Source: Bacteroidales bacterium
GTDB lineage: Bacteria; Bacteroidota; Bacteroidia; Bacteroidales; P3
Reading direction: 5' to 3'
Assembly (NCBI GenBank): GCA_017618625.1
Contig: JAFZTV010000094.1
Location: 1-54,953, forward strand
DNA: 54,953 bases
Shown here: piece after piece, positions 15,871 to 25,209 of the stretch
Layout: each line of letters opens with the position of its first letter
Position numbering within the stretch: position 1 is the first letter of the stretch
Program-made: the position numbers and the translations under genes
The notes under the pieces: generated by a model
The model's input: only the letters and a program-made list of their open reading frames with translations
What the model was told of the DNA's origin: nothing
Database searches by the model: none

Positions 15871-17193
15871 TCATGAACAGCTGGCCGGGGTTGGATTTTT
15901 CAGCCATTTAAGACAGTCGGCAACGAGGAAAATGCTTCCGGTAACGAGTATAAGGTCTTTGGATGAGGAATCGTCGGTAGCCGCAGTCAGAGCCTTGCCA
16001 ACGTTAGGAAACGACTTGCCGGAAAGGCCGCATCGGAGTGCCGACTCGGCAAGTGTGGCGACAGGCAATCCTCTCTCGACGCTGGGTTGGGTGAAATAAA
16101 AGTCGGCCTGGTTCGGCAGGAGACGGAGGATGGACTCATAGTCTTTATCGTTGACACATCCGTAAACTATACGGAGACGCTCGTATTTCATAGTGGCGAG
16201 CTTGGAAATCATGGCCTGAATGCCGTCCGCATTATGTGCGGTTTCGCAAATGGTGAGAGGTTTCTTACGAACGACCTGCCATCGACCTTGTAGGCCGGTG
16301 TTTTTCACGACATTGCGGAGTCCATCGGCAATATTGTCATCGGATATGTTATATCCCAATATTCGCAGTATCTCGATGGACTGGAATACGGTGGCGATAT
16401 TCTTTGGCTGATAGGCACCGGTGAGCGGACATTGAAGCTGACCGAGGAAAGGCTGACCGAGTTTCTGGACATTGAACGTGAGGGTATTGCCATTATCGGA
16501 AACAGGCAGAACCTCGTAACGGCGGTCGGCAAAATCGATGGGCGCACCGAGCTGCATAGCCTTGGCCTCAAAAACACCAGCGGTATCGGGATGTGTCTCG
16601 CCGACAACAACCGGCACATCCGGTTTGATTATACCAGCTTTCTCGGAGGCAATCTTGGTAAGGGTGTCGCCGAGGAACTGAGTGTGGTCGAGTCCAATAT
16701 TGGTAATAACACTTAAGTCAGGGGTGATGACGTTGGTGCTGTCGAGTCTGCCGCCCATACCGACCTCAACCACAGCCACATCAACATTCTGCTTGGCGAA
16801 ATAGTCGAAAGCAAGGCCGACGGTCATCTCGAAGAACGAAAGTCCTATGCCCTCGATGGCACAGCGATAGTTCTGTACGAAATCGACAACGTTTCCACGT
16901 ATAATCATTTCGCCGTTTACACGTATGCGTTCACGGAAATCGAGGAGATGCGGGGAGGTATATAAGCCAACCTTGTATCCAGCCTCCTGAAGGACGGAAG
17001 CAAGCATGTGGCAGACCGACCCCTTGCCGTTTGTGCCAGCGACATGAATAGACTTGAACTTGGTTTCCGGGTTGCCGAGCAGGGACATGAGCTGCACGGT
17101 GTTTTTAATATCAACTTTATAGGCAGCAGCACCCACCCGATGATACATCGGCAGGGCCTTGGTCATGTATTCAACAGTCTGAGCGTAATTCAT
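15871..17193 (-). CDS. folC: Folylpolyglutamate synthase / dihydrofolate synthase
   Basis: A 440-residue Mur-ligase-fold enzyme of normal length. HVAGTNGKGSVCHMLA is the ATP-binding P-loop, VGMGGRLDSTNVI the omega-loop region, and NIGLDHTQFLG the magnesium-site histidine region. The C-terminal domain has AHNADGIQAM. It adds glutamate to folates. It is 42 bases downstream of the outer-membrane barrel gene on the minus strand and probably shares its transcript. Confidence 0.93.
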   Translation of the reverse strand: MNYAQTVEYMTKALPMYHRVGAAAYKVDIKNTVQLMSLLGNPETKFKSIHVAGTNGKGSVCHMLASVLQEAGYKVGLYTSPHLLDFRERIRVNGEMIIRGNVVDFVQNYRCAIEGIGLSFFEMTVGLAFDYFAKQNVDVAVVEVGMGGRLDSTNVITPDLSVITNIGLDHTQFLGDTLTKIASEKAGIIKPDVPVVVGETHPDTAGVFEAKAMQLGAPIDFADRRYEVLPVSDNGNTLTFNVQKLGQPFLGQLQCPLTGAYQPKNIATVFQSIEILRILGYNISDDNIADGLRNVVKNTGLQGRWQVVRKKPLTICETAHNADGIQAMISKLATMKYERLRIVYGCVNDKDYESILRLLPNQADFYFTQPSVERGLPVATLAESALRCGLSGKSFPNVGKALTAATDDSSSKDLILVTGSIFLVADCLKWLKNPTPASCS

Positions 17194-17235
17194 CTGGGGA
17201 GTTGAAAAAGAGATATGATGGATTCGGAGTCTCGT

Positions 17236-19080
17236 TTATTTCTTTTTGGTCAGAATGGTGTAGGTCAAACCGGCAATAAAAGTAATGCGTTGTGAGGGGT
17301 AGTTAGACCACAGGTAGTAGCGCTGGTAGCAGAGGTTGTCGGCCTTGATGAAAAATGACAAGGCACGGTTGTGGCGATATTCAAGCTCGGCGCCAAGACC
17401 GTAGCGGAGAGGGAGAGTCTCGACAGAGACGGTGCCATCGGAAGCTGTAATGGTCTGACTGCCTCTGACCTGACCTATAACCAAAGCCTCCAAGCCGAAT
17501 AGCCACTTGTCGTGATAGTTGAACTTAGCGGTGAAGAAGGCATCAAAATCAGGGCGGTATGGCAGCGTCTTGTCGGTATAATAATAGTAGTTGCCACCCA
17601 GCGAGATGTTGAGCATCTCATCGTTAACGAATGAGAAGCTTCCGCCGGCTTTAACGCGCTTGTAGTCGAGGTAGAGCGGCTTGTAAACGTTCTTCAGTAC
17701 ATAGTTGGTGTCGAGCTGGAAGCACAGGTCATTCTTGAACATATTAAACTCACCGTAGAGTTTAAGTTCAAGTTTCTTACTAAAATTCACTCGCATACGA
17801 AGATAGAAGTCGTAGTGGGAAGTGCCGCGGAGTGTGGCATAAGGTCCCACGTATGGGTTTACCTGCCGAATGACATCCAGGCTGTTGGCTTCCATCGTTC
17901 CAACCGCACCAAGACTCAGGTTAAAGGCCTCTTTCAAAAAAGACTTGCTTATTTCGACATCGGGATATATATGGAACCTGACCGTGTCGGCCGAACTGAA
18001 GTTTTCAATATTCGACGTGAATCCTCCATGAATCTTGAAGGAGCCGAGGAGGAAGTCAACATACGGATTGATATAGAAAAGGTTGCGGAAGGAAGACTCA
18101 ACTGTCGGCTGAGGGGCATTATTTTTATCATATCCCAATGGCATAGCCATGCTGCTCCCCGGCTTGGCTGTACAGGAATAGCCATCCCATAAAAGGTGCA
18201 TATAGGCTATAGCCTTGTATTTTTTCTTACCCACATTGAAAGCATAGTGCACATCACCGTCGATGTTAAGGTTGAGCTCGTTCTGCTTATACAACGCCCA
18301 AAGGTTCGACACCTTCAGGTTTACCGAATAGCCCAAAGCGTCTGTGCTGAGATTCTTCACTCCGAAGTTCCACGCCAGACGGTTGTACATGGAACGATAG
18401 TCCTTCACCTTGAGCGAATCGCGATAGTTTACCGTATTGCTATGGACACCGAACAGGGCCGAATCGTTGAGGTGCAAGGTCGAATCGTTGAATCCGTAGT
18501 ATAGGTTATAGTCGTTCTCAAACGAGAGGTCTGTGGCCAGCTGAACCTTGTCGCCCACTATAAACTTGCCGAACAAGGTGGCACCGGTCTGTGAGAAATG
18601 GTTCTTGCCATAGTATGTTTCCGGAAAGGTCACTCCTTTTTTACGCTTTCCCAACGTGCCCCAGGATGAATTATGAGTCACAAAAGCACCGTAGTTTATT
18701 TTCTTGCTGCGGGTGCTGTTATAGTATATCTCAGCCATAGGTGACCAGTAATTTCCAAAACCCAGCTTCACATAACTGTTGTACAATCTGGATGTTGGCT
18801 CGCCTATGATTTTTGCCGCCTTGATGCGTGTGGGCGAATAAATCGAGGTCAATCGACGAGTTGTCACGTCGTACGTAAACTTGTGACGCATGGCCGTTGA
18901 GGTGTCGCTTATCTGCGGCGCCACATTGATTTTGTCGAACTCCTTTATTTCGGGACGGTAGGTGCCGGTGACGGTTACACTCTCGTTGAACGTCTCGTCG
19001 GTGTTCTGTGCCCGCATAACAGGAACTGATAGCTGAAAACCAATAACTAAAAGTATAGCAATTTTTTTATTCATCCTCAT
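17236..19080 (-). CDS. Large outer-membrane beta-barrel protein (TonB-receptor-like, no plug)
   Basis: 614 residues. A signal peptide at about residues 4-25 ends in VMRAQ. A short VTVTGTYRPEI segment like the start of TonB-dependent receptors follows, but there is no carboxypeptidase-like or plug domain; the rest is alternating amphipathic strands rich in Tyr/Asn ending in FIAGLTYTI, typical of a barrel. Start is at MRMNKK or MNKK, two codons apart. It lies 27 bases downstream of the large TPR gene, a tight pairing that suggests the two act together in the envelope. Substrate unknown. Confidence 0.75.
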   Translation of the reverse strand: MRMNKKIAILLVIGFQLSVPVMRAQNTDETFNESVTVTGTYRPEIKEFDKINVAPQISDTSTAMRHKFTYDVTTRRLTSIYSPTRIKAAKIIGEPTSRLYNSYVKLGFGNYWSPMAEIYYNSTRSKKINYGAFVTHNSSWGTLGKRKKGVTFPETYYGKNHFSQTGATLFGKFIVGDKVQLATDLSFENDYNLYYGFNDSTLHLNDSALFGVHSNTVNYRDSLKVKDYRSMYNRLAWNFGVKNLSTDALGYSVNLKVSNLWALYKQNELNLNIDGDVHYAFNVGKKKYKAIAYMHLLWDGYSCTAKPGSSMAMPLGYDKNNAPQPTVESSFRNLFYINPYVDFLLGSFKIHGGFTSNIENFSSADTVRFHIYPDVEISKSFLKEAFNLSLGAVGTMEANSLDVIRQVNPYVGPYATLRGTSHYDFYLRMRVNFSKKLELKLYGEFNMFKNDLCFQLDTNYVLKNVYKPLYLDYKRVKAGGSFSFVNDEMLNISLGGNYYYYTDKTLPYRPDFDAFFTAKFNYHDKWLFGLEALVIGQVRGSQTITASDGTVSVETLPLRYGLGAELEYRHNRALSFFIKADNLCYQRYYLWSNYPSQRITFIAGLTYTILTKKK

Positions 19081-19107
19081 ATAATACTTGGAATATAAAC
19101 TCTAAAC

Positions 19108-22100
19108 TTAAAACTCCAGATTAATCTCCACCGGCGCCTCTTCCTCAGGCTGCGCCTTATTTTCGGAAGCCACGATTGCGTCGTACTTAGACTGCGCCAC
19201 TTTAACCAAGTCCTCTCCATCGTAGTTGTCTATAATACTCTGCAAAGTCTGTTTAGCCTGCATATTGTTTTCTCTCGAATAGAAGATATCGGCCCAAAGG
19301 ATAAATGTCTTGGCAAGCCAATAGTCGCTGTGAGGCTCGGCAACGATGCGCTCTATCGCAGTCTCCGCCTCGGTATAGTTTTTCTTGTTGTACAAGCGTT
19401 CCGCCTCATAATACGCAGCTTCGCCGCTGTATTCGCCGTTGGGCGACTTGAGCAACTTGCCATAGTTTAGGGACGCATTCGTCTCGTCGCCTTGAGACTT
19501 ATAACTCCTAGCCATGGTTATATAGGCCTCATCGCGCAGCTCGTCGGTAACCGATGCATCGCTGGCTACAGCCGATGCGGCGGACACCACACCTTCATGG
19601 TTGCCGAGTTGTGCATAGCATCTCATCATGCCCACGGTGCCATTCATGCGCAGCGCCGGAGACTCCGCATTCTGCGAGAGGGCTGTATAATGTACCAACG
19701 CTTTGGTATAGTCAGTCAGCGAATATGCAATCTGGGCAGCGTTGGTCAGCGAGGTTTCTGTATATTGGTTGGCATTTGCCGAAAGGACATACTCATAATG
19801 AGGCAACGCCCTTTCGTTCTGCCCCGTGCGATAGAGGCAGTCGGCCAGATAATAATGAGCCGTTAGGGAATACAAACCGTTCGGGAACCTGTTCACATAG
19901 TTCTCAAAGCCTATGACGCTACTCTCGCAGTCGCCCTCAAAGTAGCGGTTCTGTGCCGCAACGAAAGTGGTGCTGTCCTGTTCTGCCGATGAAACCGACA
20001 CCTTGGCGACTCGCTGAACATAGCTGAAATACTCATCCACCCTGTTCTCCTCGACATAGATGTTCTTTATTGTCGCCAAAGCATCCTTCGACTCTTCCGT
20101 TCCAGGATATTGCGTCAACAGTTTGTCGAACGCATCAAGGGCCTTGCTGTTTTGTCCAAGATTATAGTGCACCAAACCCATGTTCAGCAAGGCATTTTTC
20201 ACCTGCGAATGCTTGGGATAGTCTTTGATGAACTTATTGTAGTACACCAACGCCATCTCGTTGTTGTTCAATACGGTGTATGTGTTGGCAATCTCCATCG
20301 TCGCCCTCGGGCAGTAGGCCGACCCTTTGTAGCGCTCAAAAATCGTGTTCAAAGTGGAGAGTTTGTCGGTGCGTTTTCCCATGGCTCCGTAGCATAATGC
20401 CTTCTGGTATGTGGCATAGTCGGCACCCGCCACATCTGCGTTTATAACCTTGTCGTAGTAGCCCATAGCCTCGCTGTAGTGGGTCTGGATATACGCACAG
20501 TCGCCCATACGGTTATAGGCATCGCCTTTCTGCATGTCTGCATTGTCGCCACTGGCTTTCGTTCTCTGCTTGTTGAAATCGGCAAAATATCCCAGCGCAT
20601 CGTCGTAGCGCTTCTCTTTCATGCAAATATATCCGTAGGTGTACAAAGCCTGCGGATAGTATGTCGATTTCTTTGCCGAAGTCGAAAGCAAGAACCTGTC
20701 TATAGAGCGTTCGGCCTTTGCGACGTCGCCCAAACGATACTGCGACTCGCCATACAAATAGCAGGCATCCGTTGTGACCTCTTTCACGGCGTTTATCTTC
20801 ATCGCTTTCTCAAAATAGGTCGAGGCCAAATCGACAGAACCGGCATTGAACAGCTCTATTCCGCGGTTGAGCACAATGCGTTGATAAGCTTCGTTCAATG
20901 CTGCGTTGCGGTCTGGAATTTTCTCGATAAGCGTCAGAGCGTCCTTGTAATTGCGCGTGCTCATATAAAGCGAAGCCAGAATCTCTTGTATCTCGGTCTT
21001 ATGCTTGGTTTTGGGATATTGCGTCAGATAGTCTTGAAACGACCTTATCGACTCGTTGTACGGGTTGGCGTTCAACTCGCACGAAAGCTTGGCATAGTTA
21101 AAGAGTGCGTCTTCTTTTATCGACTTGTCAAACTTCATCTGAGAAGCTTGCAGAAACGACGAACGCGCTTTCTGCTTGTCACCCAGTTTCACATAACAAT
21201 CGCCGAGGGCGTACAATGCATTCTGCGCCACACTATCGGTACACACGGTTTTCATCTCCAGGTATCGCGCCGCAGAATCATACTGGTGCAGCTGGTAGTA
21301 GCTATAACCCATCTGATAGTGGTTGTCCTGAGGTGTACAGATTACGCCCGACTCATTCTTGCGAGTCCTTTTGCTCGGAGTATACTGCTCCACCTTGTGG
21401 TAGTAGTCCAAAGCCCTGCGATAATCGCCTCGGTTGAAATACACCTCGGCCACCATCTGAGCGATTTCCTCTCTCTTGAAAGCATCCTCCTGCGCCAGCA
21501 ACGACGGCGCCACATTCAACAAATCGTCCTCACGTCCAAGATAGTAGTATATGCGAGCGGTGTAACTCGGAACTATCGACCCGAACTTCTTATCATTCTT
21601 GAGTTTCTCGAAATTTTTCAGCGCCAGCTCATATTCTCCGTCCATATACTGGATGTGAGCATAGTAATAGAGCGACGAGGTGCCGTATTTCGACTTGGTG
21701 CCCTGTATGCGGGAGAATATCTCCTTAGCTCTGGCCCGGTCGCCTTTCATAAGATAGCAATAGGCTTTCTTGAACTCATACTCGCTCCGCTGCCCGTACT
21801 CAACCTCCTGAGCCGTCACCAGTTTGTAATAATCGAGTGCCTCTGCATACTCGCCTCGTGCATAAAAATAGTTGCCCAAATAATAGCGGGCCATGTTGCA
21901 ACGGCTGCTCTGCGGATGCAGACGAAGGAACTCCTCCAGGCGCCAGCGGGCATCGTCGTTGCCCAGCTTCTCCGAGCAGACAGCGCCATAATAGGCCGCA
22001 TCGGAATATCTGGGCTCGGCCTGGGCTATTCTATCATAGAGATACTGCGCCGAGGCATACTTTTCTTTTATAAACAAATCATGAGCCCGATCAACATCGG

Positions 22101-22191
22101 CCTTGGTTCCACCCGACACAACCTGCGCCAATGAAGCCGAGGAAATTGCCACATAAAAAAGCGCAAATGCAACAAACTTAAATATTTGCAT
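19108..22191 (-). CDS. Large periplasmic tetratricopeptide-repeat protein
   Basis: 1027 residues with a signal peptide at the N-terminus ending in SLAQ. The remainder is a long solenoid of TPR units, with recurrent patterns such as DALGYFADFNK, ALVYYNKFIKDYP and ALPHYEYVL, running almost to the end, then a short acidic tail. Probably a periplasmic or outer-membrane-associated scaffold. It is first of a minus-strand group followed by the beta-barrel protein and folC. Its stop is inside a TTTTAAGTTTAGAGTTTA spacer. A 551-codon reading frame on the plus strand is an antisense shadow. No enzymatic domain seen. Confidence 0.85.
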   Translation of the reverse strand: MQIFKFVAFALFYVAISSASLAQVVSGGTKADVDRAHDLFIKEKYASAQYLYDRIAQAEPRYSDAAYYGAVCSEKLGNDDARWRLEEFLRLHPQSSRCNMARYYLGNYFYARGEYAEALDYYKLVTAQEVEYGQRSEYEFKKAYCYLMKGDRARAKEIFSRIQGTKSKYGTSSLYYYAHIQYMDGEYELALKNFEKLKNDKKFGSIVPSYTARIYYYLGREDDLLNVAPSLLAQEDAFKREEIAQMVAEVYFNRGDYRRALDYYHKVEQYTPSKRTRKNESGVICTPQDNHYQMGYSYYQLHQYDSAARYLEMKTVCTDSVAQNALYALGDCYVKLGDKQKARSSFLQASQMKFDKSIKEDALFNYAKLSCELNANPYNESIRSFQDYLTQYPKTKHKTEIQEILASLYMSTRNYKDALTLIEKIPDRNAALNEAYQRIVLNRGIELFNAGSVDLASTYFEKAMKINAVKEVTTDACYLYGESQYRLGDVAKAERSIDRFLLSTSAKKSTYYPQALYTYGYICMKEKRYDDALGYFADFNKQRTKASGDNADMQKGDAYNRMGDCAYIQTHYSEAMGYYDKVINADVAGADYATYQKALCYGAMGKRTDKLSTLNTIFERYKGSAYCPRATMEIANTYTVLNNNEMALVYYNKFIKDYPKHSQVKNALLNMGLVHYNLGQNSKALDAFDKLLTQYPGTEESKDALATIKNIYVEENRVDEYFSYVQRVAKVSVSSAEQDSTTFVAAQNRYFEGDCESSVIGFENYVNRFPNGLYSLTAHYYLADCLYRTGQNERALPHYEYVLSANANQYTETSLTNAAQIAYSLTDYTKALVHYTALSQNAESPALRMNGTVGMMRCYAQLGNHEGVVSAASAVASDASVTDELRDEAYITMARSYKSQGDETNASLNYGKLLKSPNGEYSGEAAYYEAERLYNKKNYTEAETAIERIVAEPHSDYWLAKTFILWADIFYSRENNMQAKQTLQSIIDNYDGEDLVKVAQSKYDAIVASENKAQPEEEAPVEINLEF

Positions 22192-22233
22192 AAAAAAACC
22201 TATTTACTTATAGACCATAAAAGTACTAAATAT

Positions 22234-22266
22234 AAAAAGGTTGCGAATGGATTCCGCAACCCTTTT
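22234..22266 (-). terminator. Terminator after the thioredoxin-fold gene
   Basis: On the minus strand GGTTGCG (22261-22255) pairs with CGCAACC (22245-22239), followed by TTTTTATA. It lies 30 bases after the stop at 22296. Confidence 0.8.
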
Positions 22267-22295
22267 ATCAACAGATTGTTGTTGAATTGGAATCT

Positions 22296-23756
22296 TTACC
22301 TTCCCCCGTTGAGGAAAAAGCCCTTTTTCTCAACCTCTTTCTTCTCCGCCCACGGTGGGTTTACCAGCAGTCCGGAACCGGGTGCAGGGGTGATGGCATA
22401 TTGCAGTTTCCCGTCGGGATTTATCAGCAGAAATGTCGGAAAACTCACCACTCCGTAACGTTCCAGCATCTTGAAGTTGTTATTGAAGTGCAACCAAGTC
22501 CAGTTGTAACGAGCACCGCGCTTGTTGTTGCGCAAGAAGTGGTACATCTTCTGGAATTCGCGGTCGCAGCATATTGTCACAAACTCCACATTCTTACTCC
22601 TAGCGTAGATGCTGTCCTTGAAGTAGGCCAACGTTTCTATCTCTTTCAATGAGTGGGCCTCGCCTACCCTCACAAACGACAGATATATCCATTTTCCTTT
22701 GAACGAATCCAGGCTCACCATCTTCTTATCGACATCGGGCAGCGTGAACGTCGCAACCTCTCCACCCTTGCTGTTCTGCGAAAATGTGTTTAGCAAGCTT
22801 TTTATCAACTCCCTATGCTCGGGGAACTTGGTTCTCGAACGAAGGGTTTCGAGCGCAGAGACAACCTTGTCCTGCTTATAGTATTTCGTCTTGAAATAGC
22901 TCTCTTTCAACGCCTGAATCGCTGCCAACTCACGCACCTGTTCGTTACGTAACAGGGGGTCAAGACCGATGGAATCCATATATGTCTTGATGTCGCCGTT
23001 GTTCACCCAGCGGCTCAGTCGATGTATGCTGTTGTAGCGGTTACCTCCCGAAATGCTGTTACCAAACATCGTAAAAAAGAGCGACATATAGTTCTCGTCG
23101 TGATACAGTATCGGCTCTCCCGCAACATATTTGTTGAACATGTTCTTGCGCGAGTCGAAATGGAGCTTGAACTTGAGTTCCGCAAGCGAGAATTTCTTGT
23201 AGCGGTTGAAAAAAGCATTTTTGCCATCCGGCAGACGCTTTTCGACCAATGCGCAGAGGGTGTCGTAATACCTGCGCTGAGGATGGAACTTCAAGTCGAA
23301 ATAGTAGCGGTTCGCGGAAATAAAGCTATCCACCAACGCATCGAAGTCGTTTATTTTGAAGTTGATTTCGTCCTTCGGAAGATTCTCAAACACGACTGGC
23401 AGAGCCTCTGGTGAAAGATGCACATTGCGACGCTCATCAATTGACCAGTCAAACTTCGGTATCAGCACCTCGTATGTACGCCCGGGCTCTACGTAGAACG
23501 ATTGCGAGTAGTTTTCAACTTGCAGGAAGACGAGGGTCGTATATTTGGCATACATCTTCAGCTCGAATCCCGCACCGCCATTTATCACCGCACGGTCAAG
23601 CGCAACCTCGGACCTACCGAGCTGGTCGCTGTACTTGTACAGCTCAATCTCCTTACCGTCAGCATTGGCGGCCTTGCCTTTGATTGTTATATTGGGAGTC
23701 TGCGCAATGGATAAAACCGATGCAAGCAGGTAAAAAGCCAGTATTATTCGCTTCAT
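22296..23756 (-). CDS. TlpA/DUF4369-type thioredoxin-fold envelope protein lacking the CXXC motif
   Basis: 486 residues with a signal peptide ending in SIAQ. The N-terminal domain (about residues 20-120) resembles the DUF4369 beta-domain (ITIKGKAANADGKEIELY); the middle is helical. The C-terminal domain (about 345-470) has the redoxin frame: FTLPDVDKKMVSLDSFKGKW, then YLSFVRVGEAHSLKEIE where active members have WATWCGPCRKE-like sequence, then VSFPTFLLINPDGK with the cis-proline. Both catalytic cysteines are missing, so it cannot act as a standard disulfide reductase and is probably a binding or scaffold protein. Terminator at 22234-22266. Confidence 0.8.
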   Translation of the reverse strand: MKRIILAFYLLASVLSIAQTPNITIKGKAANADGKEIELYKYSDQLGRSEVALDRAVINGGAGFELKMYAKYTTLVFLQVENYSQSFYVEPGRTYEVLIPKFDWSIDERRNVHLSPEALPVVFENLPKDEINFKINDFDALVDSFISANRYYFDLKFHPQRRYYDTLCALVEKRLPDGKNAFFNRYKKFSLAELKFKLHFDSRKNMFNKYVAGEPILYHDENYMSLFFTMFGNSISGGNRYNSIHRLSRWVNNGDIKTYMDSIGLDPLLRNEQVRELAAIQALKESYFKTKYYKQDKVVSALETLRSRTKFPEHRELIKSLLNTFSQNSKGGEVATFTLPDVDKKMVSLDSFKGKWIYLSFVRVGEAHSLKEIETLAYFKDSIYARSKNVEFVTICCDREFQKMYHFLRNNKRGARYNWTWLHFNNNFKMLERYGVVSFPTFLLINPDGKLQYAITPAPGSGLLVNPPWAEKKEVEKKGFFLNGGR

Positions 23757-23821
23757 AGGCCCGTTTTTATCATTCCTTAACTATTATTAACGCAATCCTC
23801 ACCAATAAATTGCACTCCTCT

Positions 23822-23857
23822 AAAAAAAATCGGACACCTGCGTTTTTTCGGATGTCC
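23822..23857 (-). terminator. Terminator after the NlpC/P60 gene
   Basis: On the minus strand GGACA (23857-23853) pairs with TGTCC (23836-23832) around a long loop, followed by GA and eight T (23829-23822). Short stem but strong U-run. Confidence 0.6.
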
Positions 23858-23866
23858 TCAAGCATA

Positions 23867-24409
23867 TCATTGTTTCACTTTGTCAATCACCCTGCAAGCA
23901 CAAATGTAGCGCATTTTGTAGTACGGTTCGTTCGACGAACTCACTCTCACCCCCGTATTCGACGCATGTATAAACTTGAATTCGTCGGTAGCCACCTCCG
24001 TCACCAAACCAACATGCCCTATCGACTTGCCGTTCCTGCTCCCGGCATAGAATACTAGGTCGCCGGGTGCTATCTCATCTTTCTTCAACCGCACGCCTTC
24101 ACGCGACTGCGACGGTGCCGACGGTGAAAGCGTCAAGCCGAACCTCGAATACACATAGCGCGTAAAACCTGCACAGTCAAATCCAGCGGGCGTCTTCCCT
24201 CCCCAGCGGTAGGGGGTTCCAATATATTTCATAGCCTCTCCTATCACCGTTGCGGCAAGGTTGGCCACCCGTGGCTGGTCATCGTCGACACTCAATAACG
24301 TCTCATAGTCGATATATTCTTCCGACAAGTCCGCCATCTGCGACTTCGCAAAAAACGGCACACTCACCAGCCCTATCATTATGGCAAATAATAATATTTC
24401 TTTTCGCAT
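23867..24409 (-). CDS. NlpC/P60 family cell-wall peptidase
   Basis: About 180 residues. The start MRKEILLF gives a signal peptide ending in FFAKSQ; an upstream ATG at 24436 would overlap the tRNA terminator and is not used here. The NlpC/P60 domain covers residues 55-175: TPYRWGGKTPAGFDCAGF holds the catalytic cysteine (Ala replaces the usual Ser after it), GHVGLV the histidine, and FIHAS the third polar residue. It should cleave peptidoglycan stem peptides (D-Glu to diamino acid bonds). It is downstream of tRNA-Arg on the minus strand. Confidence 0.88.
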   Translation of the reverse strand: MRKEILLFAIMIGLVSVPFFAKSQMADLSEEYIDYETLLSVDDDQPRVANLAATVIGEAMKYIGTPYRWGGKTPAGFDCAGFTRYVYSRFGLTLSPSAPSQSREGVRLKKDEIAPGDLVFYAGSRNGKSIGHVGLVTEVATDEFKFIHASNTGVRVSSSNEPYYKMRYICACRVIDKVKQ

Positions 24410-24420
24410 TTCAGTCGTAT

Positions 24421-24448
24421 AAAAAAAGGCACACAATCTAGTGTGCCT
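24421..24448 (-). terminator. Terminator of tRNA-Arg
   Basis: On the minus strand AGGCACAC (24448-24441) pairs with GTGTGCCT (24434-24427), followed by six T. It begins 13 bases after the tRNA 3' end. Confidence 0.88.
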
Positions 24449-24460
24449 ACTCTGTTTCAG

Positions 24461-24534
24461 TGACTCCTGCAGGATTCAAACCTGCAACCTTCTGATCCGT
24501 AGTCAGATGCTCTATTCAGTTGAGCTAAGGAGCC
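24461..24534 (-). tRNA. tRNA-Arg (anticodon ACG)
   Basis: 74 bases on the minus strand. Acceptor stem GGCTCCT pairs with AGGAGTC (one G-U), discriminator A, no encoded CCA. Anticodon stem TCTGA/TCAGA with loop CTACGGA gives ACG, read as inosine-CG for CGN arginine codons. The T-arm has GTTTGAATC. A -7 box lies at 24560-24567 and a terminator at 24421-24448, so it is a free-standing unit. Confidence 0.96.
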
Positions 24535-24559
24535 AATCTCTCTTCCTTGAAAGCGGTTG

Positions 24560-24567
24560 CAAAAGTA
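24560..24567 (-). promoter_or_regulatory. -7 box (TACTTTTG) for tRNA-Arg
   Basis: TACTTTTG on the minus strand, 26 bases before the tRNA 5' end. No clear -33 TTTG was seen. Confidence 0.55.
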
Positions 24568-24669
24568 CTAACTTTCGCCGTACTGACCAAATTTTTTTAC
24601 AATTTTTATCACAAACAACTAATTTTCAAGCCGTCAAGAGCCGCGTCTTTTACACGTCTCTCCGTATAT

Positions 24670-25185
24670 TCACTTCACGTTGTACACCTTTTTGTACAAA
24701 ATTTCGCGCATTTCTTCAAACTCGTCGTCATCCATTTCCAGTTTCGACAGAATCATCATCGGAACCTGCGTTTCGTCTCCGTGATATGAGGGCTGATAAT
24801 ACTCGTATGGGTTCTGGTAGAATCCCATGCTTGTGTAGAACTCTATACGATGGTCGGATGTATCATCGTGCGGCAACTCCACCTCTATCACCATCTGGCC
24901 ACCATGCTGGGTCATAAAATTCAAAAACACCGCCTTGCCGAATCCGTTGTTGCGCAACTCTTCGTCGATAGCGAAATGCTCCACATAGACAAATTCTTCA
25001 AAAGTCCAGTAAGTCAGTATGCCTATCGGTTCATCGTCGTTGGTTGCCACCATAAAATGAAAATTCGACGGACGGTTCTTCAAGTCGTCAAAGTCCGGGC
25101 GTTCCACTTTCGGAAAGGCCGATTCAAATAAATCTTCCGCAAAATGCGGATGGTCAGAGTCTTCTAACGGGGTAAGTGTTATCAT
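24670..25185 (-). CDS. GNAT family N-acetyltransferase
   Basis: 171 residues. The GNAT core is visible: beta-strand EPIGILTYW, then YVEHFAIDEELRNNGFGKAV with the acetyl-CoA-binding R-x-x-G-x-G pattern, then the C-terminal FYTSMGFYQNP motif. The last 30 residues are an acidic helical extension. Acceptor substrate unknown. It is 24 bases downstream of the porin-like gene and is likely the last member of the GT2-sigma-porin-GNAT group. Confidence 0.88.
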   Translation of the reverse strand: MITLTPLEDSDHPHFAEDLFESAFPKVERPDFDDLKNRPSNFHFMVATNDDEPIGILTYWTFEEFVYVEHFAIDEELRNNGFGKAVFLNFMTQHGGQMVIEVELPHDDTSDHRIEFYTSMGFYQNPYEYYQPSYHGDETQVPMMILSKLEMDDDEFEEMREILYKKVYNVK

Positions 25186-25209
25186 CTATCTTTTGTATTG
25201 TTTTCAATT

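Noticed and set aside
20479..22134. 551-codon plus-strand reading frame
   Set aside because: Antisense to the large TPR gene; composition is a codon shadow.
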